Both the position numbers and the translations under genes were made by a program. From contig NZ_WFKM01000003.1 of NCBI RefSeq assembly GCF_011007365.1, positions 513,513 through 577,512 of the forward strand: a stretch of 64,000 bases of DNA. Reading direction: 5' to 3'. Every line of letters starts with the position of its first letter. Within the stretch, counting starts at the first letter, position 1. The DNA is from Sphingobacterium sp. xlx-96. Lineage in GTDB: Bacteria > Bacteroidota > Bacteroidia > Sphingobacteriales > Sphingobacteriaceae. Below, piece after piece: positions 45,521-53,555 of the stretch. Below the pieces are notes generated by a model. It was not told the DNA's origin and did no database searches. It was given only the letters and a program-made list of their open reading frames with translations.

Positions 45521-45888
45521 TATAAATCTTTTAATATGCCAATTATCTCATCTGCCTTTTCATCGATTTTAGAGCTTAACCATACAGTTTTGAAGGCTCC
45601 TACCCCTATTGGAGTCTCTTTGTCTTGCCATTTGAGCCTTACGATAGAGAATAAATAATAGTTTTTTATAGAGATAGTCCGATCCATAAAATCTTGCGTG
45701 ATTTTATCGCCAAATAATGTCATGCCTAGACGGACTGCATCTTGGTCTTTGTATTTTAGTTGTTTTTTGAGAATCTCTGTTGCTTTGGTTTTTATAACCT
45801 TTTCAAATTGTTCTCTAGGAGGATTTGTCAATATAGCACCCAAAATCAGGGCAAGCATGACCAGTGCAAAAATTCTCGTTTTAGACAT
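45520..45888 (-). CDS. DUF4359-like membrane-anchored protein
   Basis: A 122-residue protein (from ATG 45888) with one N-terminal hydrophobic helix (about 4-22, RIFALVMLALILGAILTNPP). The rest is soluble and includes FEKVIKTKATEILKKQLKY and ISIKNYYLFSIVRLKW, a pattern I associate with DUF4359 (small exported proteins). An upstream in-frame TTG (45894) falls inside a -7 box and is rejected as the start. It is the first gene before truC and the 44005 gene. Confidence 0.65.
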   Translation of the reverse strand: MSKTRIFALVMLALILGAILTNPPREQFEKVIKTKATEILKKQLKYKDQDAVRLGMTLFGDKITQDFMDRTISIKNYYLFSIVRLKWQDKETPIGVGAFKTVWLSSKIDEKADEIIGILKDL

Positions 45889-45891
45889 ATA

Positions 45892-45899
45892 CAAACCTA
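45892..45899 (-). promoter_or_regulatory. -7 box at the DUF4359-truC operon start
   Basis: On the minus strand TAGGTTTG (TAnnTTTG) ends 3 bases before ATG 45888, so the transcript would have almost no leader. No -33 box is convincing. Confidence 0.5.
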
Positions 45900-45971
45900 A
45901 ATAAAAAGCTTTGCTTTCACGAATTGTTGTTTGAAAAATGGCGGTAAATAGCTCTAGATCTTTACTATAAT

Positions 45972-46463
45972 CTAGAATAGATTATGGATATAATTGATGA
46001 ACCAGGCGGTGATTGTCCACATAAAGTAGAATAGGACTATACAAACGAGTAGTAATACAATGAAGATACTAATCAATAATCCTTTCGCGCTTCCTTGGTG
46101 TTTATTTTCAAAATAATGCTCACGTAGTATAACAATGTTTTTCTGATTGGCTTTATTAAAAAAATCAAAAATCTGACCAAATAAAGGAATGGAACCCCAG
46201 AATGCGTCATAAATGACATTTAGTAACATCTTTACTGCCGCTTTGGAACCGACTCCATTGCGGAGCATCACGAGAACTAGTAAAATTGAAGTCGCAAAGG
46301 CAATAAATTGACCGGCATAAGGGATTAAGTTTAATAAGGGATCCAGACCAAATCTGAATCCCCCAATATTAAATTTGTTATCTAAAATTAAAGATACACG
46401 CTCAACCCAAAGAAAGTCCTTTTTGAGTTTTTGAATACGATCTGGTTTGCGTGTTGTGCTCAC
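45972..46463 (-). CDS. DUF4112 family membrane protein
   Basis: A 163-residue protein. ERVSLILDNKFNIGGFRFGLDPLLNLIPYAGQFIAFATSILLVLVMLRNGVG (about 20-72) is the DUF4112 core. NVIYDAFWGSIPLFGQIFDFFNKANQKNIVILREHY (about 81-117) is also conserved, and a final hydrophobic helix ends the protein. DUF4112 proteins are membrane proteins of unknown function. It starts one base after the SIMPL gene stop and is its operon partner. Confidence 0.85.
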   Translation of the reverse strand: MSTTRKPDRIQKLKKDFLWVERVSLILDNKFNIGGFRFGLDPLLNLIPYAGQFIAFATSILLVLVMLRNGVGSKAAVKMLLNVIYDAFWGSIPLFGQIFDFFNKANQKNIVILREHYFENKHQGSAKGLLISIFIVLLLVCIVLFYFMWTITAWFINYIHNLF

Positions 46464-46464
46464 G

Positions 46465-47184
46465 TTATTTTAATTCAAAAACACCGTCAATATAACAAGT
46501 CAATTTAATAGGACGGATATCAATGTTTAAATCACTGGACTCCATTCCCCCAGCCATATCCATATTCGCTGATTTAGCATACATTGCTCGTGGCATAGGT
46601 ATCAAATCGTTGAAATTGATGCTGCTATTATCGTTGATAACCAGAGCTTTGCCAACGGACTGCCCGTCGGCCGCCGCAAGTATTTCTGCGTTTTGTCTTG
46701 CATCTTTCACTGCGAGAGTTTTTAACTCACGTTCAATTTCTCTTTTTTGAGAGTGATCGTAGCCATTAATTGATGTGCTTTGCAATCCCTGAGGGTCAAT
46801 TTTTTCTAGCATACTATTTAGGCCATTTAGATTTGTAACCTTGATACGGTATTGGCGGGACTGCATTAACTCATTGTTTTTTTTCTTGTTTTCGTAATTG
46901 TAGCTATAGATGTTTTGAATAGTAAAATCTTCTTTTTTTACACCTGCTGCCATAGCTGCATCAAAAAGTTGTTTTTCTATGGTTTCTATCGTTACTTTTT
47001 TCTTCATATTACCATCCATATAAAACTCTTTGAGGCTAACAGAAAGATAAATAATGTCTGGAGTGACCTCTTTTTCGGCATATCCTTTAGTAGCTACTTT
47101 TCTGCTACTTTCTATATTTGTACTTTGCGCGTTTACCATAACGACAGAACTGATTAAAAAGAATAAAGCGATTATTTGTTTCAT
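46465..47184 (-). CDS. SIMPL-domain protein, exported
   Basis: A 239-residue protein with a signal peptide (MKQIIALFFLISSVVMVNAQ). The SIMPL/OMP28-like core has VATKGYAEKEVTPDIIYLSVSLKEF, then the typical AAGVKKEDFTIQNIYSYNYE and EKIDPQGLQSTSINGYDHSQKREIERELKTLAVKDARQNAEILAAADGQSVGKAL segments. Such proteins are periplasmic, with mostly unknown function (signalling or oxidative-stress links). First gene of the pair with DUF4112. Confidence 0.87.
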   Translation of the reverse strand: MKQIIALFFLISSVVMVNAQSTNIESSRKVATKGYAEKEVTPDIIYLSVSLKEFYMDGNMKKKVTIETIEKQLFDAAMAAGVKKEDFTIQNIYSYNYENKKKNNELMQSRQYRIKVTNLNGLNSMLEKIDPQGLQSTSINGYDHSQKREIERELKTLAVKDARQNAEILAAADGQSVGKALVINDNSSINFNDLIPMPRAMYAKSANMDMAGGMESSDLNIDIRPIKLTCYIDGVFELK

Positions 47185-47316
47185 GAGACTATATTTCTAA
47201 AAGTTTAATACATCGATAGACAAAGAAAATGACAAAATGTTTAATATAGTTTTAAAATAAATGGTAAGTTTTTGTTTTTTATCCATTATCTTTAGAGAAA
47301 TTAATAAATTAAAGTA

Positions 47317-47508
47317 ATGCAAGAAGGTAAAGTAAAGTTCTTTAATGAGACCAAAGGTTTCGGTTTCATTGTCCCTGCATCAGGCGAGAGCGAAATTTTT
47401 GTTCACGTTTCAGGATTGGTTGACAAAGTTCGTGAAGGTGATGATGTCACTTACGAAGTTGAGCAAGGCCGCAAAGGTCTTAACGCGGTAAATGTAAAAG
47501 TTATCTAG
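47317..47508 (+). CDS. Cold-shock protein, CspA family
   Basis: A 63-residue single cold-shock domain. EGKVKFFNETKGFGFIVP (3-20) has the RNP1 motif KGFGFI and FVHVSGL has RNP2; the end is LNAVNVKVI. It binds single-stranded RNA/DNA and acts as an RNA chaperone. The 130-base upstream region is AT-rich with a TATCTTTA near-match to a -7 box at 47287-47294. A strong terminator follows. Confidence 0.94.
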   Translation: MQEGKVKFFNETKGFGFIVPASGESEIFVHVSGLVDKVREGDDVTYEVEQGRKGLNAVNVKVI

Positions 47509-47533
47509 TAGATTCTATTATATATTTATTGTG

Positions 47534-47570
47534 AAAAAGGCCGAAACGCTTAAAGTTTCGGCCTTTTTTT
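47534..47570. terminator. Bidirectional terminator after the cold-shock gene
   Basis: A 14-bp perfect stem AAAAAGGCCGAAAC (47534-47547) with GTTTCGGCCTTTTT (47555-47568), then TT. It sits between convergent genes (cold-shock gene and DUF805). Confidence 0.9.
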
Positions 47571-47586
47571 GCGCTTAAATTAACGA

Positions 47587-48081
47587 TTATGGATTGTCGT
47601 TTCTGAACGGATTGTTCTGATTAGAGAACGGATTGTTTTGCCCCGAGAATGGGTTATTTACATCGCGTTGTCCTGCAAAAGGATCTTCGTTTTCACCACC
47701 TTTTGGATCTGCTCCATATTCATTTTGACCTTGGTCGCCTTCTTGGATGTGTAGATACAAAACATAAAAAATACCTATACAGGTAAATATCCATAGTAGA
47801 TTCCATCCGGATTTGCCAACGTCGTGTAATCTTCTTATCGATACGGCTATACTTGGAATTAAAACAGCAAGTGAATAGATAGAACTCAATGTTCCGTTTT
47901 GGCTATACCAAGGCACACCTTCTGTAGGTCCGAATGTCAAGCCAAAGATCATATCGAGGGACCTCAATATGACACTACCGATAATAAAATTGAGTAAGGT
48001 AAACATCCAGTATTCTTTTCTTCTGGCACGTCCATTAAAATTTGCATAATTGTCTCTAACGACTTTTAAATACCATTCCAT
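47587..48081 (-). CDS. DUF805 family membrane protein with NPF-rich tail
   Basis: A 164-residue protein. The DUF805 start YLKVVRDNYANFNGRARRKEYWMFTLLNFIIG has the N-G-R-A-R-R-K-E-Y-W motif, followed by several membrane helices and the SIRRLHDVGKSGW motif, which closes the conserved domain. The last about 35 residues repeat NPF-x-x-Q-N (NNPFSGQNNPFSNQNNPFRNDNP), a low-complexity tail that could be a protein-binding tag. Function unknown. Confidence 0.85.
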   Translation of the reverse strand: MEWYLKVVRDNYANFNGRARRKEYWMFTLLNFIIGSVILRSLDMIFGLTFGPTEGVPWYSQNGTLSSIYSLAVLIPSIAVSIRRLHDVGKSGWNLLWIFTCIGIFYVLYLHIQEGDQGQNEYGADPKGGENEDPFAGQRDVNNPFSGQNNPFSNQNNPFRNDNP

Positions 48082-48164
48082 AGTTGTTATAATTTATTAG
48101 TAGTAAAGTTTTGTAACAAAAATATTGTTACTCAAAAATAGAGTAATTTTTTAGAACTGGAAAT

Positions 48165-48887
48165 TTAATGGAAAATTTCTTCTAGAATCTCTAATGAGTT
48201 TACTGCTCCAAAGTTGTCCGAGTGTAGCCTGTAGAAATTGATGATTTGTTCGAGTATATATATACGATCTGCGTGTTTTATTATTAACATATGACTCTGT
48301 TCGTAGCTGCTATTGAGGATGGCACGAAATAAGCTTGTATGTGGCTCTTGTAGTACAAAGCTGTGTGCAGGTAGATTATCGATAAAACGTCCTTCCATAA
48401 GATCAAAATAAGGTTTTGATTGTGCCGTTGTACTGGGCAGATAGCCGAGGAACCGACTTAGTTTCATCAAAAAGCATAAATGAAAATTATGAATGGGCAG
48501 GTCGGTTTGATCTAACCAAAGGATAGACTGAAACACGAAATGAAACAACTGGGGGTCGGGTTGTTGGTGTCGAAGTACTTTATACAAAATTTCGTTTAAG
48601 AACAAAGCTACAGCACTTTTTCTGATATTTAATGGAATCTGTATTAAGGCGGGAGCTGGATGAGCTTCTTTGATGCGCTGTAAGGAATTGTCTTCTTTTA
48701 CATACACCACCATATCCAGAAGGTGGAGCGGTTGTAGCATATTGACATGTATTTTTGCCTTAGGCTTTCGTGCGCCGTTAATTAAATAGGATTGCAAACC
48801 AAGGTTTTCTGTAAATATTTGGGTGACAATACTGCTCTCTGAGTAATTAGTTACTTTGAGTGCGATACCTTTGGTCTTTTGTAACAT
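48165..48887 (-). CDS. recO: DNA repair protein RecO
   Basis: RecO works with RecR (and RecF) to load RecA in recombinational repair. The 240-residue protein has the N-terminal OB fold (LQKTKGIALKVTNYSESSIVTQIFTENLGLQSYLINGARKPKAK), then the helical domain (FLNEILYKVLRHQQPDPQLFHFV and FLMKLSRFLGYLPS). It lacks the Cys zinc knuckle of some RecO proteins. The role of the terminal LEILEEIF tail is unclear. Standing alone with AT-rich flanks. Confidence 0.9.
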   Translation of the reverse strand: MLQKTKGIALKVTNYSESSIVTQIFTENLGLQSYLINGARKPKAKIHVNMLQPLHLLDMVVYVKEDNSLQRIKEAHPAPALIQIPLNIRKSAVALFLNEILYKVLRHQQPDPQLFHFVFQSILWLDQTDLPIHNFHLCFLMKLSRFLGYLPSTTAQSKPYFDLMEGRFIDNLPAHSFVLQEPHTSLFRAILNSSYEQSHMLIIKHADRIYILEQIINFYRLHSDNFGAVNSLEILEEIFH

Positions 48888-49042
48888 TAAATTTGTCGAG
48901 ATATATTATGCCAACAAACTTAATTAAATTAGTCTTCTTGTCAAACTTTTGGCGACTCCCCTCCTATTTTCACATTTCTTTAAATGTGAATTGTTGAAAA
49001 CTATTTTGTAGATCCAAAAGGAAAATAGTATTTCAAAACACA

Positions 49043-49050
49043 TACCTTTG
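49043..49050 (+). promoter_or_regulatory. Candidate -7 box for the rpmB operon
   Basis: TACCTTTG matches TAnnTTTG and is 145 bases before the rpmB start, giving a long leader of about 140 bases. No clear -33 box. Confidence 0.45.
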
Positions 49051-49138
49051 TGGGTAAAGCCTGTTTTCTATTATTTTGAAAAATAATTCTAGTCTGAATT
49101 GTTGTAAATCCAAAAAGAAATTTAGATATTTGCAAACT

Positions 49139-49157
49139 CTTTGCAGAGAGTGCAAAG
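49139..49157 (+). promoter_or_regulatory. Hairpin in the rpmB leader
   Basis: CTTTGCA (49139-49145) pairs with TGCAAAG (49151-49157) over a 5-base loop, 38 bases before the rpmB ATG. It lies inside the long leader set by the 49043 promoter, so it may be a ribosomal-protein autoregulatory site. The stem is short and AT-rich. Confidence 0.35.
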
Positions 49158-49195
49158 GTGATTTGTGTAAATAGACAACATTAAAAATAAATATC

Positions 49196-49429
49196 ATGTC
49201 AAGAATTTGTGATTTAACAGGCAAAACGGCATTAAAAGGAAATAACGTATCTCACTCGAACGTTAAGACCAAGCGTAAGTTTTATCCTAATTTACAAACC
49301 AAGCGTTTCTACATTCCTGAAGAAGATCGTTGGATTACGTTAAAAGTATCTACGTCTGCAATTAAGACAATTAACAAAAACGGAATTACTTCGGTTATCA
49401 GTAAATTTATCAAAAAAGGATACGTTTAG
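49196..49429 (+). CDS. rpmB: Ribosomal protein bL28
   Basis: A 77-residue large-subunit protein. MSRICDLTGKTALKGNNVSHSNVKTKRKFYPNLQTKRFYI is the standard bL28 opening, with GNNVSHSNVKTKR conserved, and the end is IKKGYV. First gene of rpmB-rpmG-DUF4295; the spacing to rpmG is 73 bases. Confidence 0.97.
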   Translation: MSRICDLTGKTALKGNNVSHSNVKTKRKFYPNLQTKRFYIPEEDRWITLKVSTSAIKTINKNGITSVISKFIKKGYV

Positions 49430-49502
49430 TAGATAACTGCCTGTTAATTAAAGATATTCATGAAATCGATCCGTCGTTGACGGATTAAAATAAAGTAAAA
49501 CA

Positions 49503-49685
49503 ATGGCTAAAAAAGGAAATAGAGTACAGGTAATCTTAGAATGTACTGAGCACAAAGAAAGTGGTCTTCCAGGTATGTCACGTTACATCACTACGAAGAA
49601 CAAAAAGAACACTACTGAGCGTTTGGAATTGAAAAAATTCAATCCAGTATTGAGAAAAGTAACTGTTCACAAAGAAATTAAATAA
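49503..49685 (+). CDS. rpmG: Ribosomal protein bL33
   Basis: A 60-residue protein. [18 protein letters not shown] starts it, with a single Cys14, and [31 protein letters not shown] is the conserved bL33 body. It lacks the four-Cys zinc ribbon: only one Cys is present, so it is the C-minus type. Between rpmB and the DUF4295 gene. Confidence 0.97.
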   Translation: MAKKGNRVQVILECTEHKESGLPGMSRYITTKNKKNTTERLELKKFNPVLRKVTVHKEIK

Positions 49686-49734
49686 TTCATATTTGAACAA
49701 GTGTTATACTTGCTCATATTAAAAATATCATACT

Positions 49735-49896
49735 ATGGCAAAGAAAGCGGTAGCATCGTTACAAAAAGGTGGTGGTAAAGAGTATACTAAAGTAATCATC
49801 ACAACTAAGTCTGCTAAAACAGGGGCTTATACTTTCAAAGAAAGCATGGTGCACAATGACAACGTAAAAGATGTCGTGGCTGCAGCAAATAAATAA
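49735..49896 (+). CDS. DUF4295 protein (probable ribosomal protein bL38)
   Basis: A 53-residue basic protein, MAKKAVASLQKGGGKEYTKVI..., ending MVHNDNVKDVVAAANK, stop TAA at 49894-49896. It begins 49 bases after rpmG, in the usual rpmB-rpmG-DUF4295 order. DUF4295 is restricted to Bacteroidota; from memory, a member was identified as a novel ribosomal protein (bL38) in the Flavobacterium johnsoniae ribosome. It is too short for many gene callers. A terminator follows. Confidence 0.88.
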   Translation: MAKKAVASLQKGGGKEYTKVIITTKSAKTGAYTFKESMVHNDNVKDVVAAANK

Positions 49897-49957
49897 GCAG
49901 AAGATATTCCTTTTTTAAAGTTTTTCTTTAGAAAATTTAAGAGCCGTTTTGGTGCAT

Positions 49958-49976
49958 AAGCCGAAAGGGCTTTTTT
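49958..49976 (+). terminator. Intrinsic terminator of the rpmB operon
   Basis: A 5-bp stem AAGCC/GGCTT (49958-49962 with 49968-49972) around GAAAG, followed by TTTT. It lies 62 bases after the DUF4295 stop. Confidence 0.6.
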
Positions 49977-50107
49977 AGTATATTTGCTTTCGAAGCATGA
50001 AGAAAACGGAATGTTGAAAGCTCAAAATGCTATAAAGTACGTTACTTCTGACTTTTTAATTCTTTAACCGAGCTTAAGTTGAGCTCATCTTTAGATAATT
50101 TGTAAAC

Positions 50108-51076
50108 ATGGGGTTATTCGATTTTTTTAAGAAGAAGCAAGAGACACCTACACCTGAGGCACAAGAGGCCCTGGACAAAGGGTTAGAAAAGACTAAGGAA
50201 GGTTTTTTCTCGAAGATCACGAAGGCTGTCGTTGGTAAAGCTACGATAGACGATGATGTCTTGGACAATTTGGAGGAAGTATTGGTAACTTCAGATGTTG
50301 GTGTGACTACTACTTTAAAGATTGTAGAGCGTATTCAGCAGCGGGTTGCAAGGGACAAATATGTTGGAACGGAAGAATTAAACCGACTTTTAAAAGAAGA
50401 GATCCAAGAATTATTAGCAGAAAACAATAGCGATGATTTCCAGAATTTCGAGTATGGCAATCACAAGCCTTATGTTATTATGGTTGTCGGCGTGAATGGT
50501 GTTGGAAAGACAACTACAATAGGGAAGTTAGCTCATCAGTTGAAGGCCGCTGGAAACAGTGTGGTTTTAGGTGCGGCCGATACATTTAGAGCTGCAGCAG
50601 TGGATCAAATAAAATTATGGGGAGAGCGTGTCGGTGTGCGTGTGGTAGCGCAAGCGATGGGCTCTGATCCTGCTTCAGTTGCTTTTGATACGATAAAGTC
50701 TGCGGTATCTAATGGTGATGATGTCGCTATTATAGATACAGCTGGACGTCTCCATAACAAAGTCGGATTAATGAATGAGTTAGGGAAGATTAAGAATGTG
50801 ATGCAAAAAGTCATTCCTGGTGCGCCTCATGAGATCCTATTGGTTTTGGATGCTTCCACCGGGCAAAATGCGATCGAGCAGTGTACTCAATTTACCCAAG
50901 CTACGGATGTTAATGCCTTGGCATTAACCAAATTGGATGGAACAGCAAAAGGTGGAGTTGTGATCGGAATATCAGATCAGTTCAAAATTCCTGTCAAGTA
51001 TATTGGTGTGGGTGAAAAGATTGATGATTTACAGTTGTTTAATAAGAAGGAATTTGTAGAGTCACTCTTTAAGTAA
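50108..51076 (+). CDS. ftsY: Signal recognition particle receptor FtsY
   Basis: FtsY is the SRP-receptor GTPase at the membrane. The 322-residue protein lacks the long acidic A domain of E. coli FtsY; the N domain (about 20-110) has VTSDVGVTTTLKIVERI. G motifs: GVNGVGKTTTIGKLAH (near 128-143), DTFRAAAVDQI near 159, DTAGRLHNK near 211 and TKLDGTAKGG near 276. The short acidic region agrees with compact FtsY. ATG 50108 is the only plausible start. Confidence 0.95.
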   Translation: MGLFDFFKKKQETPTPEAQEALDKGLEKTKEGFFSKITKAVVGKATIDDDVLDNLEEVLVTSDVGVTTTLKIVERIQQRVARDKYVGTEELNRLLKEEIQELLAENNSDDFQNFEYGNHKPYVIMVVGVNGVGKTTTIGKLAHQLKAAGNSVVLGAADTFRAAAVDQIKLWGERVGVRVVAQAMGSDPASVAFDTIKSAVSNGDDVAIIDTAGRLHNKVGLMNELGKIKNVMQKVIPGAPHEILLVLDASTGQNAIEQCTQFTQATDVNALALTKLDGTAKGGVVIGISDQFKIPVKYIGVGEKIDDLQLFNKKEFVESLFK

Positions 51077-51244
51077 GCTTCCGGGATGCCGGTTGTAAGC
51101 TTGGCATCGATTTCTCCAAGAAATATATATACGATGGCAGCCTGTAGGGGGCTTAATCGGTCTGTGATCAATGCTCAATACTATAAAGTGAGGACACTTT
51201 GGATTTCGAGCGGGCTCTGACCAGCCATAAGAGATAATAATTAA

Positions 51245-52579
51245 ATGAAAACAAAGCAAACAAAAGCTGCAATTTCGACAGCGAGACCACGAGTTAACGT
51301 GGTTACTTTGGGCTGTTCAAAAAATATTCACGATAGTGAGGTTTTGATGGGACAATTGAAAGGTAATCAGATTGATGTCGTTCACGAGTCCAATAATATT
51401 CAAGCCAATGACATTGTCGTTATTAACACGTGTGGATTTATTGACAATGCGAAGCAAGAGTCTATAGATACAATATTACAGTTTTCCGAGCTGAAGGATC
51501 AAGGGAAGGTGAATAAAGTAATCGTTACAGGCTGTCTTTCCGAGCGCTATAAACCCGAACTTCAGACAGAGATACCGAACGTAGACGCTTATTTCGGGAC
51601 GAATGATTTGCCGGATTTGTTGTCCTCTATAGGTGCAGATTATAGACATGAACTACTGGGCGAGCGTTTGTTGACGACACCTTCTCATTTTTCTTATTTT
51701 AAGATAGCAGAAGGTTGCAATAGGCCCTGTTCTTTCTGCGCTATTCCACTAATGCGGGGCAAGCATGTGTCCAAATCCATAGAAGATCTGGTCAAAGAAG
51801 CCAAATTTCTTGCTTCAAATGGCACGAAGGAACTTATTCTTATTGCTCAGGACCTGACTTATTATGGACTGGATATATATGGCAAAAGAAATCTTTCTGA
51901 CCTGTTGCGACATCTTTCTGATGTGGAAGGTATAGATTGGATACGATTGCAGTACGCTTATCCATCCGGATTCCCAATGGATATCTTAGATGCGATGAAT
52001 GAGCGCAGTAATATCTGTAATTATCTTGATATGCCATTGCAGCATATTACCGACAATATGTTGACTTCGATGCGTCGTGGTACGACCAAGCAGAAGCAGA
52101 TAGACTTAGTAAATAAAATAAGGGATAAGGTACCTGATATTGCATTAAGGACGACATTAATCTGCGGGTATCCTGGGGAGACGGAGCAAGATTTTGAAGA
52201 AATGCTTTCTTGGGTAGAAGAGACTCGTTTTGATCGTCTGGGCTGTTTTACCTATTCACACGAAGAGAAAACCCATGCTTATAACCTAGAAGATAATGTG
52301 TCGGAAGACGTCAAACAAGAGCGCGTAGATGCCATTATGGAGGTACAGCAGGGAATATCTTATGATATCAATCAGACCAAAGTAGGAAATACCTATAAGG
52401 TATTGATCGACCGGGTAGATGGAGATTACTATATTGGGCGTACCGAGTACGATTCACCAGAAGTGGATAACGAAGTGATATTAAGTGCAAAAGATAACTA
52501 TCTTAGGATAGGTGATTTTGTAAATGTCACTGTCGATCGGGCCGAAGATTTCGATCTTTATGGATCAGTCGTTAAATAA
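51245..52579 (+). CDS. rimO: Ribosomal protein uS12 methylthiotransferase RimO
   Basis: RimO is a radical-SAM methylthiotransferase that modifies an Asp of ribosomal protein uS12. 444 residues: N-terminal UPF0004 domain with VTLGCSKNIHDSEVLM (Cys in GCSKN) and NTCGFI, the radical-SAM cluster motif CNRPCSFCAIP near 160-170, and a C-terminal TRAM domain with VNVTVDRAEDFDLYGSV. MiaB is the alternative paralogue, but the GCSKN and ending favour RimO. Stop is followed by a strong hairpin. Confidence 0.95.
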   Translation: MKTKQTKAAISTARPRVNVVTLGCSKNIHDSEVLMGQLKGNQIDVVHESNNIQANDIVVINTCGFIDNAKQESIDTILQFSELKDQGKVNKVIVTGCLSERYKPELQTEIPNVDAYFGTNDLPDLLSSIGADYRHELLGERLLTTPSHFSYFKIAEGCNRPCSFCAIPLMRGKHVSKSIEDLVKEAKFLASNGTKELILIAQDLTYYGLDIYGKRNLSDLLRHLSDVEGIDWIRLQYAYPSGFPMDILDAMNERSNICNYLDMPLQHITDNMLTSMRRGTTKQKQIDLVNKIRDKVPDIALRTTLICGYPGETEQDFEEMLSWVEETRFDRLGCFTYSHEEKTHAYNLEDNVSEDVKQERVDAIMEVQQGISYDINQTKVGNTYKVLIDRVDGDYYIGRTEYDSPEVDNEVILSAKDNYLRIGDFVNVTVDRAEDFDLYGSVVK

Positions 52580-52584
52580 AATAG

Positions 52585-52609
52585 CAAGGGGCATGTAACA
52601 TGCCCCTTG
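52585..52609. terminator. Hairpin between rimO and the amidase gene
   Basis: An 11-bp perfect stem CAAGGGGCATG/CATGCCCCTTG (52585-52595 with 52599-52609) with loop TAA. On the minus strand it is followed by CTATTTTATTT, so it suits the convergent amidase gene; on the plus strand the T run is weak. Confidence 0.75.
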
Positions 52610-52613
52610 TTGC

Positions 52614-53438
52614 TTATAAGAACTTTTTAAAGATGGAGTAGAGTACCTTTAGGTCATTTTCCGTCAGTTGGGCAGTGTTTGTATCGCGTTGTATGTAATG
52701 CTGTTTAAATGCTTTAATGGAGGCATCAAGATTTTTCACATCATATCCGATCACGCGTAAAGCGAGTCGAGGGTCGAAGTTCGCTGGAACGTTTTCCAAA
52801 TATTCATCATACCAGTATCCAAAACCATTATCTGCAAGGATTTTCCAGGGAAATCTAGAGGGATCGTTCTTGCGTGTAGGAGCGTAGTCCATATGTCCGA
52901 TGAAATTTGCTTGGGGAATGTTATATGTTTTCTTAAGGTAAGTCAAGAGTTGTATAAGAGCTTGAATCTGTTTGTCTGTCCAAGGGTCTGTAGTGCCATT
53001 GTTGTCAAGCTCAATGCCAATCGAAGAAGAGTTTAGGTCCGTATCATTTCCCCAGCGACCTGCCCCAGCGTGATGTCCGCGGTACAAATCATTTACCATT
53101 TGTACTATTTTTCCATTTCTACCGATGACATAGTGCGAACTTACTCCTGCTTTGGCACTGTGGAATGTTTTTACGGTTTGTGCCAGCGAATCCTGAGCCG
53201 TATGATGGATCATTACGTAATTTGGTTTGCGGACACCAAAATTGATGGACCCAATCCACTCTTTGTCTATGCTTTCGATTTTTTCGAGCTGACTTCGTAA
53301 GGGAGCTTCTTTATATTGAATAGCAAATTCTTTGGCTTTTTTTTTGTATACTTTTTCTGTTGCAGCATATTTATTGGAGCTACACGAGGCAATCAGTGCT
53401 ACGCCGACAATGAGGGGTATAAATAAAGACTGTTTCAT
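52614..53438 (-). CDS. N-acetylmuramoyl-L-alanine amidase, lipoprotein
   Basis: A 274-residue amidase of the Amidase_2 (zinc) type, cutting between MurNAc and the stem peptide. Signal MKQSLFIPLIVGVALIASC with lipobox Cys19 indicates a lipoprotein. MIHHTAQDSL near 77 carries the first zinc His pair, SSHYVIGRNGKIVQMVNDLYRGHHAG follows, SIGIELDNNG near 138 and the FIGHMDYAPTRKNDPSRFPW end carries the third ligand region. The C-terminal about 75 residues form a small helical extension. AmiD-like role in recycling or wall turnover is inferred. Confidence 0.9.
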   Translation of the reverse strand: MKQSLFIPLIVGVALIASCSSNKYAATEKVYKKKAKEFAIQYKEAPLRSQLEKIESIDKEWIGSINFGVRKPNYVMIHHTAQDSLAQTVKTFHSAKAGVSSHYVIGRNGKIVQMVNDLYRGHHAGAGRWGNDTDLNSSSIGIELDNNGTTDPWTDKQIQALIQLLTYLKKTYNIPQANFIGHMDYAPTRKNDPSRFPWKILADNGFGYWYDEYLENVPANFDPRLALRVIGYDVKNLDASIKAFKQHYIQRDTNTAQLTENDLKVLYSIFKKFL

Positions 53439-53540
53439 TATTATTAGTTGATTTCACTGCAATATAGCAATACTAGCCAAAATTTGGCGTAATAGCTTTG
53501 ATGCCGAAACAAATACTAGTGGAAAAAAGGAAAATTGACG

Positions 53541-53548
53541 TATCTTTG
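53541..53548 (+). promoter_or_regulatory. -7 box at the rlmN start
   Basis: TATCTTTG is an exact TAnnTTTG match located 4-7 bases before the candidate GTG (53553) and TTG (53556) start codons. This would place transcription start at the start codon, so rlmN would be leaderless. Confidence 0.5.
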
Positions 53549-53555
53549 TATCGTG

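Noticed and set aside
45953..45976. TCTAGAT/ATCTAGA inverted repeat after the DUF4112 gene
   Set aside because: A 7-bp AT-rich pair with no T run on the correct strand; not convincing as a terminator or operator.
51086..51220. A 44-codon frame in the ftsY-rimO spacer
   Set aside because: It has no motif and no protein-like composition, so I treat the region as non-coding, possibly RNA.
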